64,000 nt of DNA from Marinicella meishanensis (GCF_019931145.1 NZ_JAIOUV010000004.1:248001-312000); one strand, 5' to 3'. Numbered from the stretch's first letter, positions 17,595-27,732 are shown. Notes: a model not told the origin generated them from the letters alone. Program-made: numbers and translations.

Positions 17595-20500
17595 ATGAAA
17601 CAAGCCGCCCCCATCAGCAGCACACAAGTGGCCCACTGGCTGCAGCAACACCACCAGCTCAGTGGTGAACTGACCACCCTGGTTGGCGATGTCGATGCCA
17701 ACTTCAAACTGACCACACCACAACAGGCCTTCACGGTCAAAATCAGCCGGCTTGCAGCGCTGGATGATCTGGCCTTTGAAGCGGACTTGATGCACCACCT
17801 GGCCAGCCACCAACAAACCGACCTGGCCTGGCCGCAACCGGTGTTGGATCAACAAGGCCAGTGGTTGACGGTGTTGGAGCCAGGTTCTGAGGGGGCCTTG
17901 GTGATGCGGCTGTTGACTTGGGTGCACGGTGATTTGATGTCCGGCTTTCAGCCACACAGCCCGGCCATGCTGCACCATTTGGGACAACAAGCCGCGCACT
18001 TGAACCAGGCCTTACAAGACTTGCAACACCCCCAAGCACAACGGACATTCAGCTGGGACTTGGCCCAGTGCCTGTGGGTCAAACAACACCGCGCGTTGTT
18101 CAGCGGTGAACAACGCGCTTGCTGGCAACATTTCATCGAACTGTTCGAACAAAACCAATCCAGCCATGCCCAATTGCGACAACAAATCATTCACAACGAC
18201 TTGAATGACAACAACGTGCTGGTGGCCCAGGATCAAGTCACCGGCATCATTGATTTTGGTGATGCCATCCTCAGCCAATTGATTCATGAGCTGGCGATTG
18301 TTTGTGCCTACGCCTTGATGCACAAACCCGACCCATTGACCGCCGCCGCGCACATCGTGCGTGGCTACCACCAAGTCCTGCCGCTGCTCGAACAAGAGTT
18401 GGCTCATTTGTATCATTTGATCGGCATGCGCCTGGTGGTCAGTGTCACCCAGGCCGCCCTGGCCCGGCAGACCGACCCGGACAATGCCTACAAAACCATC
18501 AGCGAACAACCGGCTTGGGCCTTGTTACATGCCTGGCAAGCGGTGCCGGCACAATTGGCCCACAGCACCTTTCGCCAGGTGTGTGGCCACAGCGCGCACC
18601 CTCAATCCAAGGCACTCAAACTACACCTGCAAGCACAGCGCATGCCTTTGTCCCAAGTGTTTCCCGAGCATGCAAATAAAACCCGCATACAAGTGGTCGA
18701 CTTGGGGGTGGCCAGCACCCTGCTGGGCGGCGCCGGTGACTATGAAAACCACCCCTTGCAACACTTCAAAATGACTCAAGCACAAGCCGCCGATCCCGAG
18801 GCATTTTTGGCCGGTGGCTATCTGGAAGCCCGCTCTTTTTATGCCGCCGATGCCTTCAGCTTTGCCGGCAATCAAGGCAAAGAATACCGCACCATACACT
18901 TGGGTTTGGACGTTTGGTTACCGGCCATGACCGCGGTGCATGCGCCCTTGGCCGGTCGGGTGGTCGGTTTGCGCGACAACCACCAACGCCGAGACTACGG
19001 GCCCACTGTGATCCTGCAACACGACTTTCCTGGCGGGGTGTTTTATTCCTTGTATGGCCACCTGAGTCGGTGCACCTTGGACCACCTGCAATTGGGTGAT
19101 GAGGTGGCGGCCGGGGCTTTGTTGGCTTGGGTCGGTGAGCCCCATGAAAATGGTGGCTGGAGTCCCCACCTGCATTTTCAGCTGATGCTCGACATGTTGG
19201 GCCATGAACACGATTTTCCAGGCGCTTGCCGGCCCAAGCAACAAGCAGTGATGGCCGATCTGTGTCCGGATCCCATGACATTGTTTCAAACCGATGATGC
19301 CCAACCACAACCACCGGCCAACAACCAAGACCTGATCCAGTTCCGACACCAGCATTTGGGCAAATCTTTGAGCCTGTCCTATTCTGAACCCATCCAAATG
19401 TTGCGCGGTGACGACGTTTACCTGATCGACCAATGGGGTCAAAAATACCTGGATACCTGCAACAACGTGGCCCATGTGGGGCACGAAAACCCCCGGGTGG
19501 TGGCAGCTGGCCAAGCCCAAATGGCGGTGCTCAACACCAACAGCCGCTACTTGCACCCGGCGATCAACGAGTTCACCGCTGCCTTGCTGGCCACCTTGCC
19601 GGATGAACTGTCGGTGGTGCATTTGGTCAACTCCGGTTCCGAAGCCAATGAATTGGCGCTGCGCATGGCCCGGGCTTATTCAGGTGGGGTCGATGTGATT
19701 GCCTTGGAATCCGGTTACCACGGCAACAGCCAGGCCACCATTGACATCAGTTCCTACAAATTCGATGGTTCAGGTGGTCAGGGTGCGCCCAAGCACACCC
19801 ACATCGTGCCTTTGCCAGACGCCTTTCGCGGTCGCCACCGGGGGGCTGACACAGGGCCAGTCTATGCGGCCTATGTGCAACAACAGCTTGATCGACTGCA
19901 AGCTGCTGGCCAACAAATTTCGGCATTCATCGCCGAAAGTATCGTGTCATGTGGTGGCCAAATCGAGTTGCCTGCAGGCTATTTGGCCCAAGCCTATGCC
20001 GCGGTCCGCGCCGCCGGCGGTGTGTGCATCGCCGATGAAGTGCAGGTCGGTTGTGGTCGCATTGGCAGTCATTTTTGGGCTTTTGAACCCCACGGCGTGG
20101 TGCCCGATATCCTGACCATTGGCAAACCCATCGGCAATGGCCACCCCTTGGCGGTGGTGGTTTGTACCCGCGAAGTGGCCGACCGCTTCGCCAATGGCAT
20201 GGAGTATTTCAACACCTTTGGCGGCAACCCCGTTTCAGCCACGGTGGGCTTGGCGGTGTTGCGTGAAATCAAAGACCGCCAATTACAACACAATGCACTG
20301 ACCACCGGCACCCATCTGAAGCAACATTTGCAGGCCTTAATGGCCGACCATCCCATCATCAAAGATGTCCGCGGCCAGGGCTTATTTTTGGGTTTTGAAT
20401 TGGGTGACGACGCCTTGAACCCACTGCCCGAACAGGCCACCTATTTGGCCAATCGACTGCGCGACATGGGAATTTTGATCAGCACCGATGGACCCGACCA

Positions 20501-20609
20501 CAATGTGATCAAAATCAAACCGCCGATCACTTTTCAAACGCCGCATGCCGATGAATTGTTGCAGCGGCTGCAGACCGTGCTGATGGAAAATGCCATGCAA
20601 CGGGTCTGA
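17595..20609 (+). CDS. Trifunctional fusion: APH-type kinase, M23 peptidase, class III PLP phospho-lyase/aminotransferase
   Basis: This 1004-residue protein has three intact domains. Residues about 10-320 form an aminoglycoside-phosphotransferase-like kinase (HNDLNDNN at 200-207, DFGD at 220-223). Residues about 425-550 form an M23 metallopeptidase with all ligands (His435, Asp439, His489, His525, His527). Residues about 580-1000 form a class III PLP enzyme (GSEAN 681-685, Asp814, Lys844 in [10 protein letters not shown]). The kinase resembles hydroxylysine kinase and the PLP part resembles ethanolamine-phosphate and phosphohydroxylysine phospho-lyases. Kinase plus phospho-lyase would phosphorylate an amino alcohol and then eliminate phosphate. 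No signal peptide, so the M23 part is puzzling. Substrate unknown. Confidence 0.9.
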   Translation: MKQAAPISSTQVAHWLQQHHQLSGELTTLVGDVDANFKLTTPQQAFTVKISRLAALDDLAFEADLMHHLASHQQTDLAWPQPVLDQQGQWLTVLEPGSEGALVMRLLTWVHGDLMSGFQPHSPAMLHHLGQQAAHLNQALQDLQHPQAQRTFSWDLAQCLWVKQHRALFSGEQRACWQHFIELFEQNQSSHAQLRQQIIHNDLNDNNVLVAQDQVTGIIDFGDAILSQLIHELAIVCAYALMHKPDPLTAAAHIVRGYHQVLPLLEQELAHLYHLIGMRLVVSVTQAALARQTDPDNAYKTISEQPAWALLHAWQAVPAQLAHSTFRQVCGHSAHPQSKALKLHLQAQRMPLSQVFPEHANKTRIQVVDLGVASTLLGGAGDYENHPLQHFKMTQAQAADPEAFLAGGYLEARSFYAADAFSFAGNQGKEYRTIHLGLDVWLPAMTAVHAPLAGRVVGLRDNHQRRDYGPTVILQHDFPGGVFYSLYGHLSRCTLDHLQLGDEVAAGALLAWVGEPHENGGWSPHLHFQLMLDMLGHEHDFPGACRPKQQAVMADLCPDPMTLFQTDDAQPQPPANNQDLIQFRHQHLGKSLSLSYSEPIQMLRGDDVYLIDQWGQKYLDTCNNVAHVGHENPRVVAAGQAQMAVLNTNSRYLHPAINEFTAALLATLPDELSVVHLVNSGSEANELALRMARAYSGGVDVIALESGYHGNSQATIDISSYKFDGSGGQGAPKHTHIVPLPDAFRGRHRGADTGPVYAAYVQQQLDRLQAAGQQISAFIAESIVSCGGQIELPAGYLAQAYAAVRAAGGVCIADEVQVGCGRIGSHFWAFEPHGVVPDILTIGKPIGNGHPLAVVVCTREVADRFANGMEYFNTFGGNPVSATVGLAVLREIKDRQLQHNALTTGTHLKQHLQALMADHPIIKDVRGQGLFLGFELGDDALNPLPEQATYLANRLRDMGILISTDGPDHNVIKIKPPITFQTPHADELLQRLQTVLMENAMQRV

Positions 20610-20729
20610 GGTGGCACAAAAGTCCAGCGCAATCGGTTTAAATCGTTGGGTTTGTCCCCATATACGATTTTCATGCCGATGAAATCGGTTCGATCGGATC
20701 GGCACAACCCAAACAAAACAGGAATCAAC

Positions 20730-21191
20730 ATGCAAATTAAAAACGATTGTGTGGTGGCCATGCACTACACCCTGAAAGACGACGAAGGCAATGTTTTGGA
20801 CTCATCGGAAGGCCGTGATCCACTGAAATTCTTGCAAGGTGCGCACAACATCATCATCGGATTGGAAAAAGCGATGGAAGGCAAAGCCAAAGGCGACTCT
20901 TTTGAAGTTTCCATTGAACCCGAAGAAGCCTATGGCGTGCGCCACGAACAAATGATCCAAAAAGTGCCCCGCTCGGCTTTTCAAGGCGTTGATGCAATCA
21001 AAGTCGGCATGCAATTCCAAGCCGAAACCGAACAAGGTCCTGTGCCTGTGACCATCACCGAAGTGGTTGATGACGTGGTCACCGTTGACGGCAACCACGC
21101 CCTGGCTGGCCAACGCCTGCATTTCTCGGTATCCATCGAAGACGTGCGCCAAGCCACCGAAGAAGAAAAAGCCCACAAACACGCGCACTGA
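20730..21191 (+). CDS. slyD: FKBP-type peptidyl-prolyl cis-trans isomerase, SlyD family
   Basis: This is a 153-residue cytoplasmic prolyl isomerase and chaperone. The FKBP half (VVAMHYTLKDDEGNVLDSS, FLQGAHNIIIGLEKAMEGK) is interrupted by an insert-in-flap domain and closed by the family signature NHALAGQRLHFSVSIEDVR. The His/Cys-rich metal-binding tail of E. coli SlyD is reduced here to KAHKHAH, so nickel delivery is doubtful. The start at 20730 has an AGGA ribosome site; a longer frame exists upstream but does not fit the family. A terminator follows. Confidence 0.92.
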   Translation: MQIKNDCVVAMHYTLKDDEGNVLDSSEGRDPLKFLQGAHNIIIGLEKAMEGKAKGDSFEVSIEPEEAYGVRHEQMIQKVPRSAFQGVDAIKVGMQFQAETEQGPVPVTITEVVDDVVTVDGNHALAGQRLHFSVSIEDVRQATEEEKAHKHAH

Positions 21192-21214
21192 TTGATCCAA
21201 TCAAGCACAGTCAC

Positions 21215-21242
21215 AAGGCTTGCCATTCGGCAGGCCTTTTTT
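21215..21242 (+). terminator. Intrinsic terminator of slyD
   Basis: aaggcttgcc (21215-21224) pairs with ggcaggcctt (21229-21238), with a four-base loop and one G-T wobble, followed by a T run to 21242. It lies 24 bp after the slyD stop. Confidence 0.72.
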
Positions 21243-21280
21243 GTGGGCAGTCATACCGCGACAAAGCAAACGGTATAGAC

Positions 21281-21885
21281 CACTGAGCCCGTCGAAGTGT
21301 GTCCGATCTCAAGACCGGCTTCGACAGGCTCAGCCACCTTGGGTTGGGTGATGGCTGCGGCCAAAGCCTGGCCATGTCGTCGACTGAGGTCGACGCTCCA
21401 AGCTTTAATTCAAAGCCCACTGAGCCCGTCGAAGTGATCCCAACAGTTGCCAAGGACTTCGCAATCTTCAACCACTAATTACACACACCCTTGGAGTGCC
21501 GGCTTCAGTCGGCGTTGAGGCGATTATCAGCATGAAGAATCAATAACACCGACAGTCACCATCCATCACTTGAGCACCCAACCAGCCCATGATGGATGTG
21601 GCCAAAGCCTGGCCATGTCGTCGACTGAGGTCGACGCTCCAAGCTTTAATTCAAAGCCCACTGAGCCCGTCGAAGTGATCCCAACAGTTGCCAAGGACTT
21701 CGCTATCTTCAACCACTAATTACACACACCCTTGGAGCGCCGACTTCAGTCGGCATTGGGCGTGATTAATAGCATGAAGTATCATTAACACTGACGGTCA
21801 CCATCCATCACTTGAGCACCCAACCAGCCCATGATGGCTGCGGCCAAAGCCTGGCCATGTCATCGACTGAGGTCGACGCTCCAAT
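21281..21885. repeat. Tandem array of a 241-bp intergenic repeat, about 2.2 units
   Basis: The segment ggccaaagcctggccatg recurs at 21359, 21600 and 21842, giving 241-242 bp periods. Each unit carries three short palindromic modules: gtcgactgaggtcgacgctcca, cactgagcccgtcgaagtg, and ggagcgccgacttcagtcgg. The first unit is preceded by an inverted copy of the second module (cttcgacaggctcag near 21319). It fills most of the gap between slyD and the SGNH hydrolase and has no coding capacity. Related arrays lie at 25.26 and 27.7 kb. Confidence 0.85.
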
Positions 21886-21945
21886 GAATTGTCCGGACTG
21901 CTGGCGGCTCGCCGGCACACCACTGTGAATTTATTTAAAAAGAAT

Positions 21946-21962
21946 GCCAGCGGGCCGCTGGC
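21946..21962. repeat. Short GC-rich palindrome followed by gatcc
   Basis: gccagcgggccgctggc is a 7-bp-arm palindrome followed by gatcc. The same layout, gccggcgggccgccggc plus gatcc, occurs at 44550. The rest of 21886-22128 shows no gene or promoter that I can support. Confidence 0.4.
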
Positions 21963-22128
21963 GATCCGTAACTTTGTTCTGTGAATCCAGGTAAATTCTC
22001 CGCGTCGAATTCAGTCCATTTTCGTAACCACCGTCCATTCACCCCATTGAACAAAAAGAACTTTACCGAAGGTTTTTTTTCATGGGCCTCGGTATCTTGG
22101 TGAACACTGATGAACCGGAGAACCGAAC

Positions 22129-22782
22129 ATGAATCTGCGATTATGGGTACTGGCCTGTTGTTTGACTTGGCTGGGCACCGCCGTGGCAACCAAGCCCCAT
22201 ACGAAAGTACAGCAAGCTTACAACGTGCTGTTTGTCGGCAACAGCCTGACCCAGGGCAACGACCTGCCCAAGCTGGTGAAACAGGATGCGGCGCGCCGCG
22301 GCATCACCGTCAACACCGCGGTGGTGGCCAAGGGTGGCTATGCCATTGTCGACCATTGGGCAGAGGGACGGGTGCAGCAACTGGTGCGTTCCACCCGCTT
22401 TGATTTTGTGGTGATCCAACAAGGCCCGTCATCACAACTGGATGGTTATCAGATGTTGGTCAATGGCGGGGCCGACTACGCCCGCTTGTGCCAAGAGAAC
22501 GGCTGCCGCCTGGCCTATTTCATGGTGTGGCCGTCCATCGCCTGGTTTCACACCTTCCCCGGGGTGATCCGCAATTACACCGCCGGGGCTGAGGCCAACA
22601 ACGCCATTTTGATCCCGGTGGGTCAGGTGTGGAAAGACCACATTGAAGCAACCGGCGATTACTCTTATTATGGCTCAGATGGTTTTCATCCCTCCCGCGC
22701 TGGCAGTGAAAAGGCGGCAGAGGTGATTGTGAACACCTTGTTTCAACCGCAAACCTGTGGTTGTGCTGCCAAGATCAAGTGA
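22129..22782 (+). CDS. Secreted SGNH/GDSL-type hydrolase
   Basis: This 217-residue protein has a signal peptide (residues 1-20, ending TAVA). The SGNH blocks are visible: block I VLFVGNSLTQG with nucleophile Ser39, and block V SDGFHPS with Asp184 and His187. Block II and III glycine/asparagine positions are less clear. Such enzymes are esterases or lipases, often acting on acyl or acetyl groups of lipids or polysaccharides. There are several Cys near the end (CGCAAK). Substrate unknown. It stands alone on the plus strand between a repeat block and minus-strand genes. Confidence 0.85.
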   Translation: MNLRLWVLACCLTWLGTAVATKPHTKVQQAYNVLFVGNSLTQGNDLPKLVKQDAARRGITVNTAVVAKGGYAIVDHWAEGRVQQLVRSTRFDFVVIQQGPSSQLDGYQMLVNGGADYARLCQENGCRLAYFMVWPSIAWFHTFPGVIRNYTAGAEANNAILIPVGQVWKDHIEATGDYSYYGSDGFHPSRAGSEKAAEVIVNTLFQPQTCGCAAKIK

Positions 22783-22795
22783 ATCAATGGGCACC

Positions 22796-23215
22796 TCATG
22801 GCATGATTGACTTCACGTAGACTGCAGGCAAGCCCAGACGGGTCGCCACTTGGGTCAGTTGCTTGGCATAAGCGGGGTTGCTGCCAGCCATCAGTTGTTC
22901 CGGCAACACATAAACCACAGCATCAGTTTGGCCACCGGCTGCCAAGTTGACCACCGACCATTGCGGTACATATTCGCGGACGCTGGGCTCGCTGTACAGT
23001 TGTTTCAACTCGGTTGCGGGCAGCTCCATCACCAAGCCCCAGACCTCGGCCTCCGCTTGCGGTCGCAAACTGGCCCGTTGGCCGATCACCAATTGGTGGC
23101 CGGGTAAACTGGCCAGGCGTGGGTTGCTCGGGTGTAAACCCTGTTGGCGCAACAAATCAGGGTCCATAAACAAACCGTAGAAAAAAACCGTATGTGGGCG
23201 CTTATTTCGACTCAT
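22796..23215 (-). CDS. Gamma-glutamylcyclotransferase-like (AIG2/GGCT fold) protein
   Basis: This is a 139-residue protein. The start HTVFFYGLFMDPDLL matches the YG-x-x-M glycine-rich loop of the GGCT/AIG2 fold. RLASLPGHQLVIGQRASLRP and the AEVWGLVMELPATELKQL segment, which contains candidate acidic residues, continue the pattern. Members open gamma-glutamyl amines or have unknown activity. It is 3 bp downstream of an unrecognised gene on the same strand, so the two are probably one operon. The fold is likely; the activity is unproven. Confidence 0.72.
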   Translation of the reverse strand: MSRNKRPHTVFFYGLFMDPDLLRQQGLHPSNPRLASLPGHQLVIGQRASLRPQAEAEVWGLVMELPATELKQLYSEPSVREYVPQWSVVNLAAGGQTDAVVYVLPEQLMAGSNPAYAKQLTQVATRLGLPAVYVKSIMP

Positions 23216-23218
23216 GAC

Positions 23219-23677
23219 TCAATCCCAAGACAATGAATATACCACACAGTTAGCCGGCGGTTTTGGTGACATGGGGTGTTCTCCATACGGCCAACCCAAC
23301 AACACCGCGTCAACTTGTAAGCCTGCGCTCCACTGCTCAACTTCTGACTGGCTGGCTGATGTGATGATGTGAATGTTCTCTCCTCCTGGCCACCAAGTGG
23401 GTTGATCCAAAGCCTCATCCCAACAGGTATGCATCCCCACCAACACACAATTCACTTCAGGTCGGTTTTCAATGGCTTTGAGTTGTTGATACATGGTTTT
23501 TAACGATGGGCGGCCATAACCCCATAGGTTGGGGGCGATGGACTGCTCTTCAGCATTGCCTTGAAAAAACCAATCCAAAGGCACGGTGGGAGGTGCTTCA
23601 ACATCCACATCTGGTAACCGAATCAGCTCATTAATCAAACGTGAGCGGTGGTCAAGCATGACGATTTGTTGCTCCAC
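23219..23677 (-). CDS. Hypothetical protein
   Basis: This is a 152-residue soluble protein that I do not recognise. It has no signal peptide or membrane helix. It is rich in Trp and His (CVLVGMHTCWDEALDQPTWW, LLGWPYGEHPMSPKPP). The alternation of beta-like hydrophobic strands suggests an alpha/beta fold. It is followed after 3 bp by the GGCT-like gene, which suggests a shared transcript. Confidence 0.6.
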   Translation of the reverse strand: MEQQIVMLDHRSRLINELIRLPDVDVEAPPTVPLDWFFQGNAEEQSIAPNLWGYGRPSLKTMYQQLKAIENRPEVNCVLVGMHTCWDEALDQPTWWPGGENIHIITSASQSEVEQWSAGLQVDAVLLGWPYGEHPMSPKPPANCVVYSLSWD

Positions 23678-23719
23678 CGATCAAAAGAACTGAATGATTA
23701 TTTGATTGGATGCCCATGA

Positions 23720-24151
23720 TCAGTTCACCCGTTGTGTCTCTGAAAAATTGACCCCCAACAGCGGCAGGTGTTTGAGTTGGTGGTAAAGCAAGGCCAAGTC
23801 AAAACACAAACGCAAGTCTGCCACAGGCAATGCTCCCGTCAGCGACAGCTTGATGGCACGATTGCCGTGGTAAGACAATTCGGGCAACAGCTCACGAAAA
23901 GTGCTGACCAGGCGGGTGTTGCAATTGAAGTAAACGCCCAGCTCATCTGGATTGGCGGCTTTCCAAGCGAATCTGATGGGGCTGCCTTTGGGGCTTTGGT
24001 AACTGGGTTCGCCCCACTTCAAGGATTCCTGGATTTCTGTGATGTCGCAGGCGGTTTGGTGGAGCATTTCCCGCAGCTGCAAAAACCGTTGCCGGGCTGC
24101 TGTGGGATAGCCGTCAATGAGATTGGCCACTCCGGCGTGCATGGGATTCAC
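23720..24151 (-). CDS. DUF1801 (YdhG/YjbR-like) protein
   Basis: This 143-residue soluble protein has the DUF1801 pattern: an N-terminal helix pair (YPTAARQRFLQLREMLHQTA), then EIQESLKWGEPSYQSP, a beta strand containing IRFAWK, and a C-terminal helix set. Members share the frataxin-like YdhG fold and have no agreed function. Its first codons overlap the end of pyrC by 4 bp (ATGA), so it is translated from the pyrC message. Confidence 0.82.
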   Translation of the reverse strand: MNPMHAGVANLIDGYPTAARQRFLQLREMLHQTACDITEIQESLKWGEPSYQSPKGSPIRFAWKAANPDELGVYFNCNTRLVSTFRELLPELSYHGNRAIKLSLTGALPVADLRLCFDLALLYHQLKHLPLLGVNFSETQRVN

Positions 24152-25191
24152 TCTCCTTGCAGTTGCCAGACCAGCGTTTGACCTGATCGGTACGGCACCA
24201 CCGTCAATGGCCCTTGGCCCATGCGTTCGGGCACCACCTGCTTGGCTTTGCTCAAAGTGACTTTTTTGTCATTCACCGGTAAGCCATAGAAGGCAGGGCC
24301 GTATAAAGAGGCAAACCCTTCGAAGCGGTCCAACGCCCCCTCTTCTTCAAACACCTGCAGGTAGTTTTCCAAGGCTTGTGGGGCACTGAAAATGCCGGCA
24401 CAGCCACAGGCGCTTTCTTTGTCGCCGATGGCATGCGGCGCGGTGTCGGTGCCGAGGAAGAATTTGCCGGAGCCTGAAGTGGCGGCGCGTCTGAGTGCTT
24501 GGCGGTGCAGCTCACGCTTGGCAATGGGCAAGCAATACAGGTGGGGTTTGATGCCACCGACCAGCATGTCATTGCGGTTGATTTGCAGGTGGTGCACGGT
24601 GATGGTGGCGGCCAAGTGCTCATCACCGGCGGTCACGAAATCGGCCGCGTCTTGGGTGGTGATGTGTTCAAACACCACTTTCAATTCCGGCAAGTCTTTG
24701 AGCAAGGGCTGCATCACTTGATCAATGAAAGCCGCTTCGCGGTCAAACACATCGATGGCATCATTGACCACCTCGCCATGCACCAACAAGGGCATGCCCA
24801 TGCGCTGCATGGCTTCCAGCACCGCATAGATTTTCTTCACATCGGTGACCCCGGCCGCCGAATTGGTGGTGGCATTGGCCGGATACAATTTGGCCGCGGT
24901 GAACACGCCATCAGCATGGCCCCGCACGATTTCTTCGGGATCCATGTCATCGGTCAAATAAGCCGTCATCAGCGGCTCAAAGTCCGGGTAATCAGCCGTC
25001 GCTGCCTTGATCCGGTCGCGATAAGCCGCGGCCATGGCGGCAGTGGTCACTGGTGGGGTCAAATTCGGCATGATGATGGCCCGGCCAAACTGACGGGCGG
25101 TGTACCCAGCCACTTGTTGCAACATGGCACCGTCGCGCAGGTGCACATGCCAGTCATCGGGTTGGGTGATGGTGATGGATTGGATCGCCAT
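24148..25191 (-). CDS. pyrC: Dihydroorotase
   Basis: This 347-residue cytoplasmic zinc enzyme closes carbamoyl-aspartate to dihydroorotate in pyrimidine synthesis. All metal-site residues can be placed: His15 and His17 in DDWHVHLRDG, carboxylated Lys101 in KLYPANATTNS, His138 in LVHGE, His176 in FEHITT, and Asp249 in FLGTDTAPH. Length and motifs match the type II dihydroorotase of E. coli. The downstream DUF1801 gene is coupled by ATGA. Upstream is a repeat block. Confidence 0.97.
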   Translation of the reverse strand: MAIQSITITQPDDWHVHLRDGAMLQQVAGYTARQFGRAIIMPNLTPPVTTAAMAAAYRDRIKAATADYPDFEPLMTAYLTDDMDPEEIVRGHADGVFTAAKLYPANATTNSAAGVTDVKKIYAVLEAMQRMGMPLLVHGEVVNDAIDVFDREAAFIDQVMQPLLKDLPELKVVFEHITTQDAADFVTAGDEHLAATITVHHLQINRNDMLVGGIKPHLYCLPIAKRELHRQALRRAATSGSGKFFLGTDTAPHAIGDKESACGCAGIFSAPQALENYLQVFEEEGALDRFEGFASLYGPAFYGLPVNDKKVTLSKAKQVVPERMGQGPLTVVPYRSGQTLVWQLQGE

Positions 25192-25256
25192 GGTTCATGT
25201 GTTTGTTGGAATGGAGGCATTATAAATGATTCTGCACCCAACTTGGACCGAAGTCC

Positions 25257-25519
25257 ACACCCATCCCTTGGAGCGCCGACTTCAGTCGGCGCTGGTGGTG
25301 ATCTTTGGCTTTACGAATCAAAAACACCAACGGTCACCATCCATCACCTGAGCACCCAACCAGCCCATGATGGCTGCGGCTTCAAGCCTGGCCATGTCGT
25401 CGACTGAAGTCGACGCTCCAACCTATTATTAAAAGCTCACTGAGCCTGTCAAAGTGATCCTGCACATGAAGGCTGCGGCTTTTCGCCTGGCCATGCCGTC
25501 AACTGCAGTCGACGCGCCA
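25257..25519. repeat. Single diverged unit of the 241-bp repeat family
   Basis: The unit contains ttggagcgccgacttcagtcgg, the conserved stretch ccatcacctgagcacccaac...catgatggctgcggc, gtcgactgaagtcgacgctcca, and cactgagcctgtcaaagtg. A second truncated copy of the middle module (gtcaactgcagtcgacgcgcca) ends at 25519. It fills the gap 25192-25600 between pyrC and the DUF885 gene; no gene is present here. Confidence 0.8.
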
Positions 25520-25600
25520 AAGGATCTTCTGAACCACCGCCTGAGCTGCCCGAGCCCACCAAATCTGCTATATTATGTGCACCTCATTATGGGACCCAAC

Positions 25601-27238
25601 ATGTCACCAAAAGCCCTCCTCTTTACCCTGCTGCTCTCTACCGGCGTCAAAGCCAACACCGATTTTGCCCAATTGGAACAACTGTTCCAGGAATGGCGGG
25701 CCTTTGAGGTGCCGCCCCTGCACCAAGGCGCGCCGGATTACCGGGCGGCGACTTTCAAACAACGCCGACCCCAATGGGCTGAATTCAAGAGTCGATTGTT
25801 GGCCTTTGACCGCAGCGACTGGAGCATCCCGGAGCAGATTGACTGGTTTGTGGTGTTGGCCGAGCTCAATGGCTATGATTTCAACGAGCGGGTATTGCAG
25901 CCCTGGCAGCGCGATCCGGCGTTTTACAAACAGGTCTGGACCTACCAAAGCGATGTGCCGGACCATGAAGGACCCACACCCCATTTTGTGACCGAACTGT
26001 GGACCTATGAGTTTCCATTGAGTGAATCCGAGCAAGATCGGCTGAACAGTGATTTGTCACGCATTGCCCCATTCCAACAACAAGCCCGCGAAAACCTCAC
26101 CGGCAATGCCAAAGAGCTGTGGGTGGCCGGCATCCGCGACATCAAACGCCAGCACCAGGTTTTGCTGGGTTTGCAGGATGCCGTGGCTGCAACCAGGCAC
26201 CCAGCATTGATCGAAACTTTGGCCCAGGCCACCACATCAACCGCCGCATTTGCCGACTGGCTGACCGAGCAAAGCGCGAACAAAACCGGACCTTCCGGCC
26301 TCGGTAAAGACCCGTACAGCTGGTACCAACAACACGTTCACCTGGTGCCGCTGGACTGGGCCGATGAAGAGCGCTTGTTGCGGCGGGAGTTGGACCGCGC
26401 CTGGGCGGCCTTGAAATTGGAAGAACACCGCAACCGCGGTTTACCCGAATTGGTCGCGGTTAAAAACCAGGCCGAATACGAGGCATTGGCCAACCGTTCA
26501 GCGGCGCATTTCTTGGGCTGGTTGGATGAACAAGAGGTGGTCACCGTGGCCGATTACTTCAAGCCCGCTTTGGAACGGCACAAGGGCCAGTTTGTGCCTG
26601 AGGCCACCCGCCATTTCTTTTACATCGGTTCACACCTGGACCCCACTCCGCTGTTCTCCCACTTTTACCATTGGTTTGAGTTGGCCATCATGGAACACGA
26701 TCCCAACCCCCGACTGATCCGCCAAGACGCCTTGTTGTACAACATCTTTGACAGCCGCAATGAAGGCACCGCCACAGCAGTGGAAGAAACGTTCATGCAC
26801 GCCGGCCTGTATGACCACAATCCCAGGGGCCGGGAAATTGTTTACATCATGTTGGCCCAACGGGCGGCCAGGGGCCTGGGTTCCCTGTATGCCCATGCCA
26901 ATGAAATGACCATGGAAAAAGCCGGTGAAATCCACATGGACTACACCCCACGTGGTTGGATGAAAACCGAGGAAGAGCTGCTAATTTTTGAACAACACCT
27001 GTACCTGCGCCAACCCGGATACGGCACCAGCTATGTGACTGGCAAAGCCCTGCTGGATCACGCCATGGCGCTCAAAGCCAAACAAGACGAAGCGCCGGGG
27101 CGCGAATTCAAACTCAAAGACTTTTTTGATCAGCTCAATGCCATCGGCGCCATACCCATTGCTTTGGGCACCTGGGAAATGACCGGCATCAAACCGGCGT
27201 TTCTGGATCTAGTGGAAGCCGAAGCCCGCGGACAGTGA
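25601..27238 (+). CDS. Secreted DUF885 family protein (putative metallopeptidase-like)
   Basis: This 545-residue protein has a signal peptide (about 1-18, SPKALLFTLLLSTGVKA). The body has the helical DUF885 layout. The C-terminal third carries the signature region with acidic and histidine residues (FNIFDSRNEGTATAVEETFMHAG-type segment at about 385-407, ARGLGSLYAHANEMT). DUF885 proteins are thought to be distant relatives of M2/M3-like helical peptidases, but the HExxH motif is not evident here, so activity is uncertain. Start 25601 is chosen because upstream in-frame codons come from the repeat block. Confidence 0.83.
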   Translation: MSPKALLFTLLLSTGVKANTDFAQLEQLFQEWRAFEVPPLHQGAPDYRAATFKQRRPQWAEFKSRLLAFDRSDWSIPEQIDWFVVLAELNGYDFNERVLQPWQRDPAFYKQVWTYQSDVPDHEGPTPHFVTELWTYEFPLSESEQDRLNSDLSRIAPFQQQARENLTGNAKELWVAGIRDIKRQHQVLLGLQDAVAATRHPALIETLAQATTSTAAFADWLTEQSANKTGPSGLGKDPYSWYQQHVHLVPLDWADEERLLRRELDRAWAALKLEEHRNRGLPELVAVKNQAEYEALANRSAAHFLGWLDEQEVVTVADYFKPALERHKGQFVPEATRHFFYIGSHLDPTPLFSHFYHWFELAIMEHDPNPRLIRQDALLYNIFDSRNEGTATAVEETFMHAGLYDHNPRGREIVYIMLAQRAARGLGSLYAHANEMTMEKAGEIHMDYTPRGWMKTEEELLIFEQHLYLRQPGYGTSYVTGKALLDHAMALKAKQDEAPGREFKLKDFFDQLNAIGAIPIALGTWEMTGIKPAFLDLVEAEARGQ

Positions 27239-27241
27239 GGC

Positions 27242-27265
27242 ACAAATAAGGCGGCCTGAGCCGCC
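27242..27265 (-). terminator. Probable terminator of the small secreted protein gene
   Basis: Read on the minus strand, ggcggc-tcag-gccgcc is a strong 6-bp stem followed by TTATTTGT. It lies 22 bp downstream of the stop codon at 27287. On the plus strand no T run follows, so it works mainly for the minus-strand gene. Confidence 0.55.
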
Positions 27266-27286
27266 TCGGAAATGGGGTTGGTGATT

Positions 27287-27595
27287 TCAGCTGAGTTTCA
27301 ACACCGAAGTGCCTGAACCTTTCCGCTGCATGCAGGTCCATTCGGTGTAATTGGCGTCACACTGAGCCGGTTTGGCTGATCGACGGTAGCACAAGCGGTC
27401 TTCACCACTGACGGTAAAGCCTTTGCTCACATTGGTGTACGTGTGCACCAATTGATTGGGGCGATTTTGCCCGGTGGTGACCTGAACTTGACAGATGTGC
27501 TCCAATTTGGGTGATTCCAGTTTAACCGTACCGGCCATGGCCGATGCACCCATCATCAGGGTGGTGGCCGCTAACATCATTTTGAATTTTTCCAT
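27287..27595 (-). CDS. Small secreted cysteine-containing protein, unknown
   Basis: This is a 102-residue product. MEKFKMMLAATTLMMGASAMA is a signal peptide, and AGGAGA 6-8 nt upstream fixes the start at 27595 although the frame is open 69 codons further upstream. The mature domain (about 80 residues) has Cys at four conserved-looking places (HICQV, RLCYRR, AQCDAN, WTCMQR), which suggests two disulfides in the periplasm. No family recognised. The upstream side is a repeat block. Confidence 0.68.
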   Translation of the reverse strand: MEKFKMMLAATTLMMGASAMAGTVKLESPKLEHICQVQVTTGQNRPNQLVHTYTNVSKGFTVSGEDRLCYRRSAKPAQCDANYTEWTCMQRKGSGTSVLKLS

Positions 27596-27732
27596 ACTTT
27601 GTCTCCTTGGTAGTGATTGTGATTGTTCAAATTCAGAACCCGCTGACCCAACAAAGTTCGAACTTTCTTGGGTGTTTACTTTCCCGCAGCACCGATTGGC
27701 CGCATTCACCCACTGAACACCCGCCGGTATAT

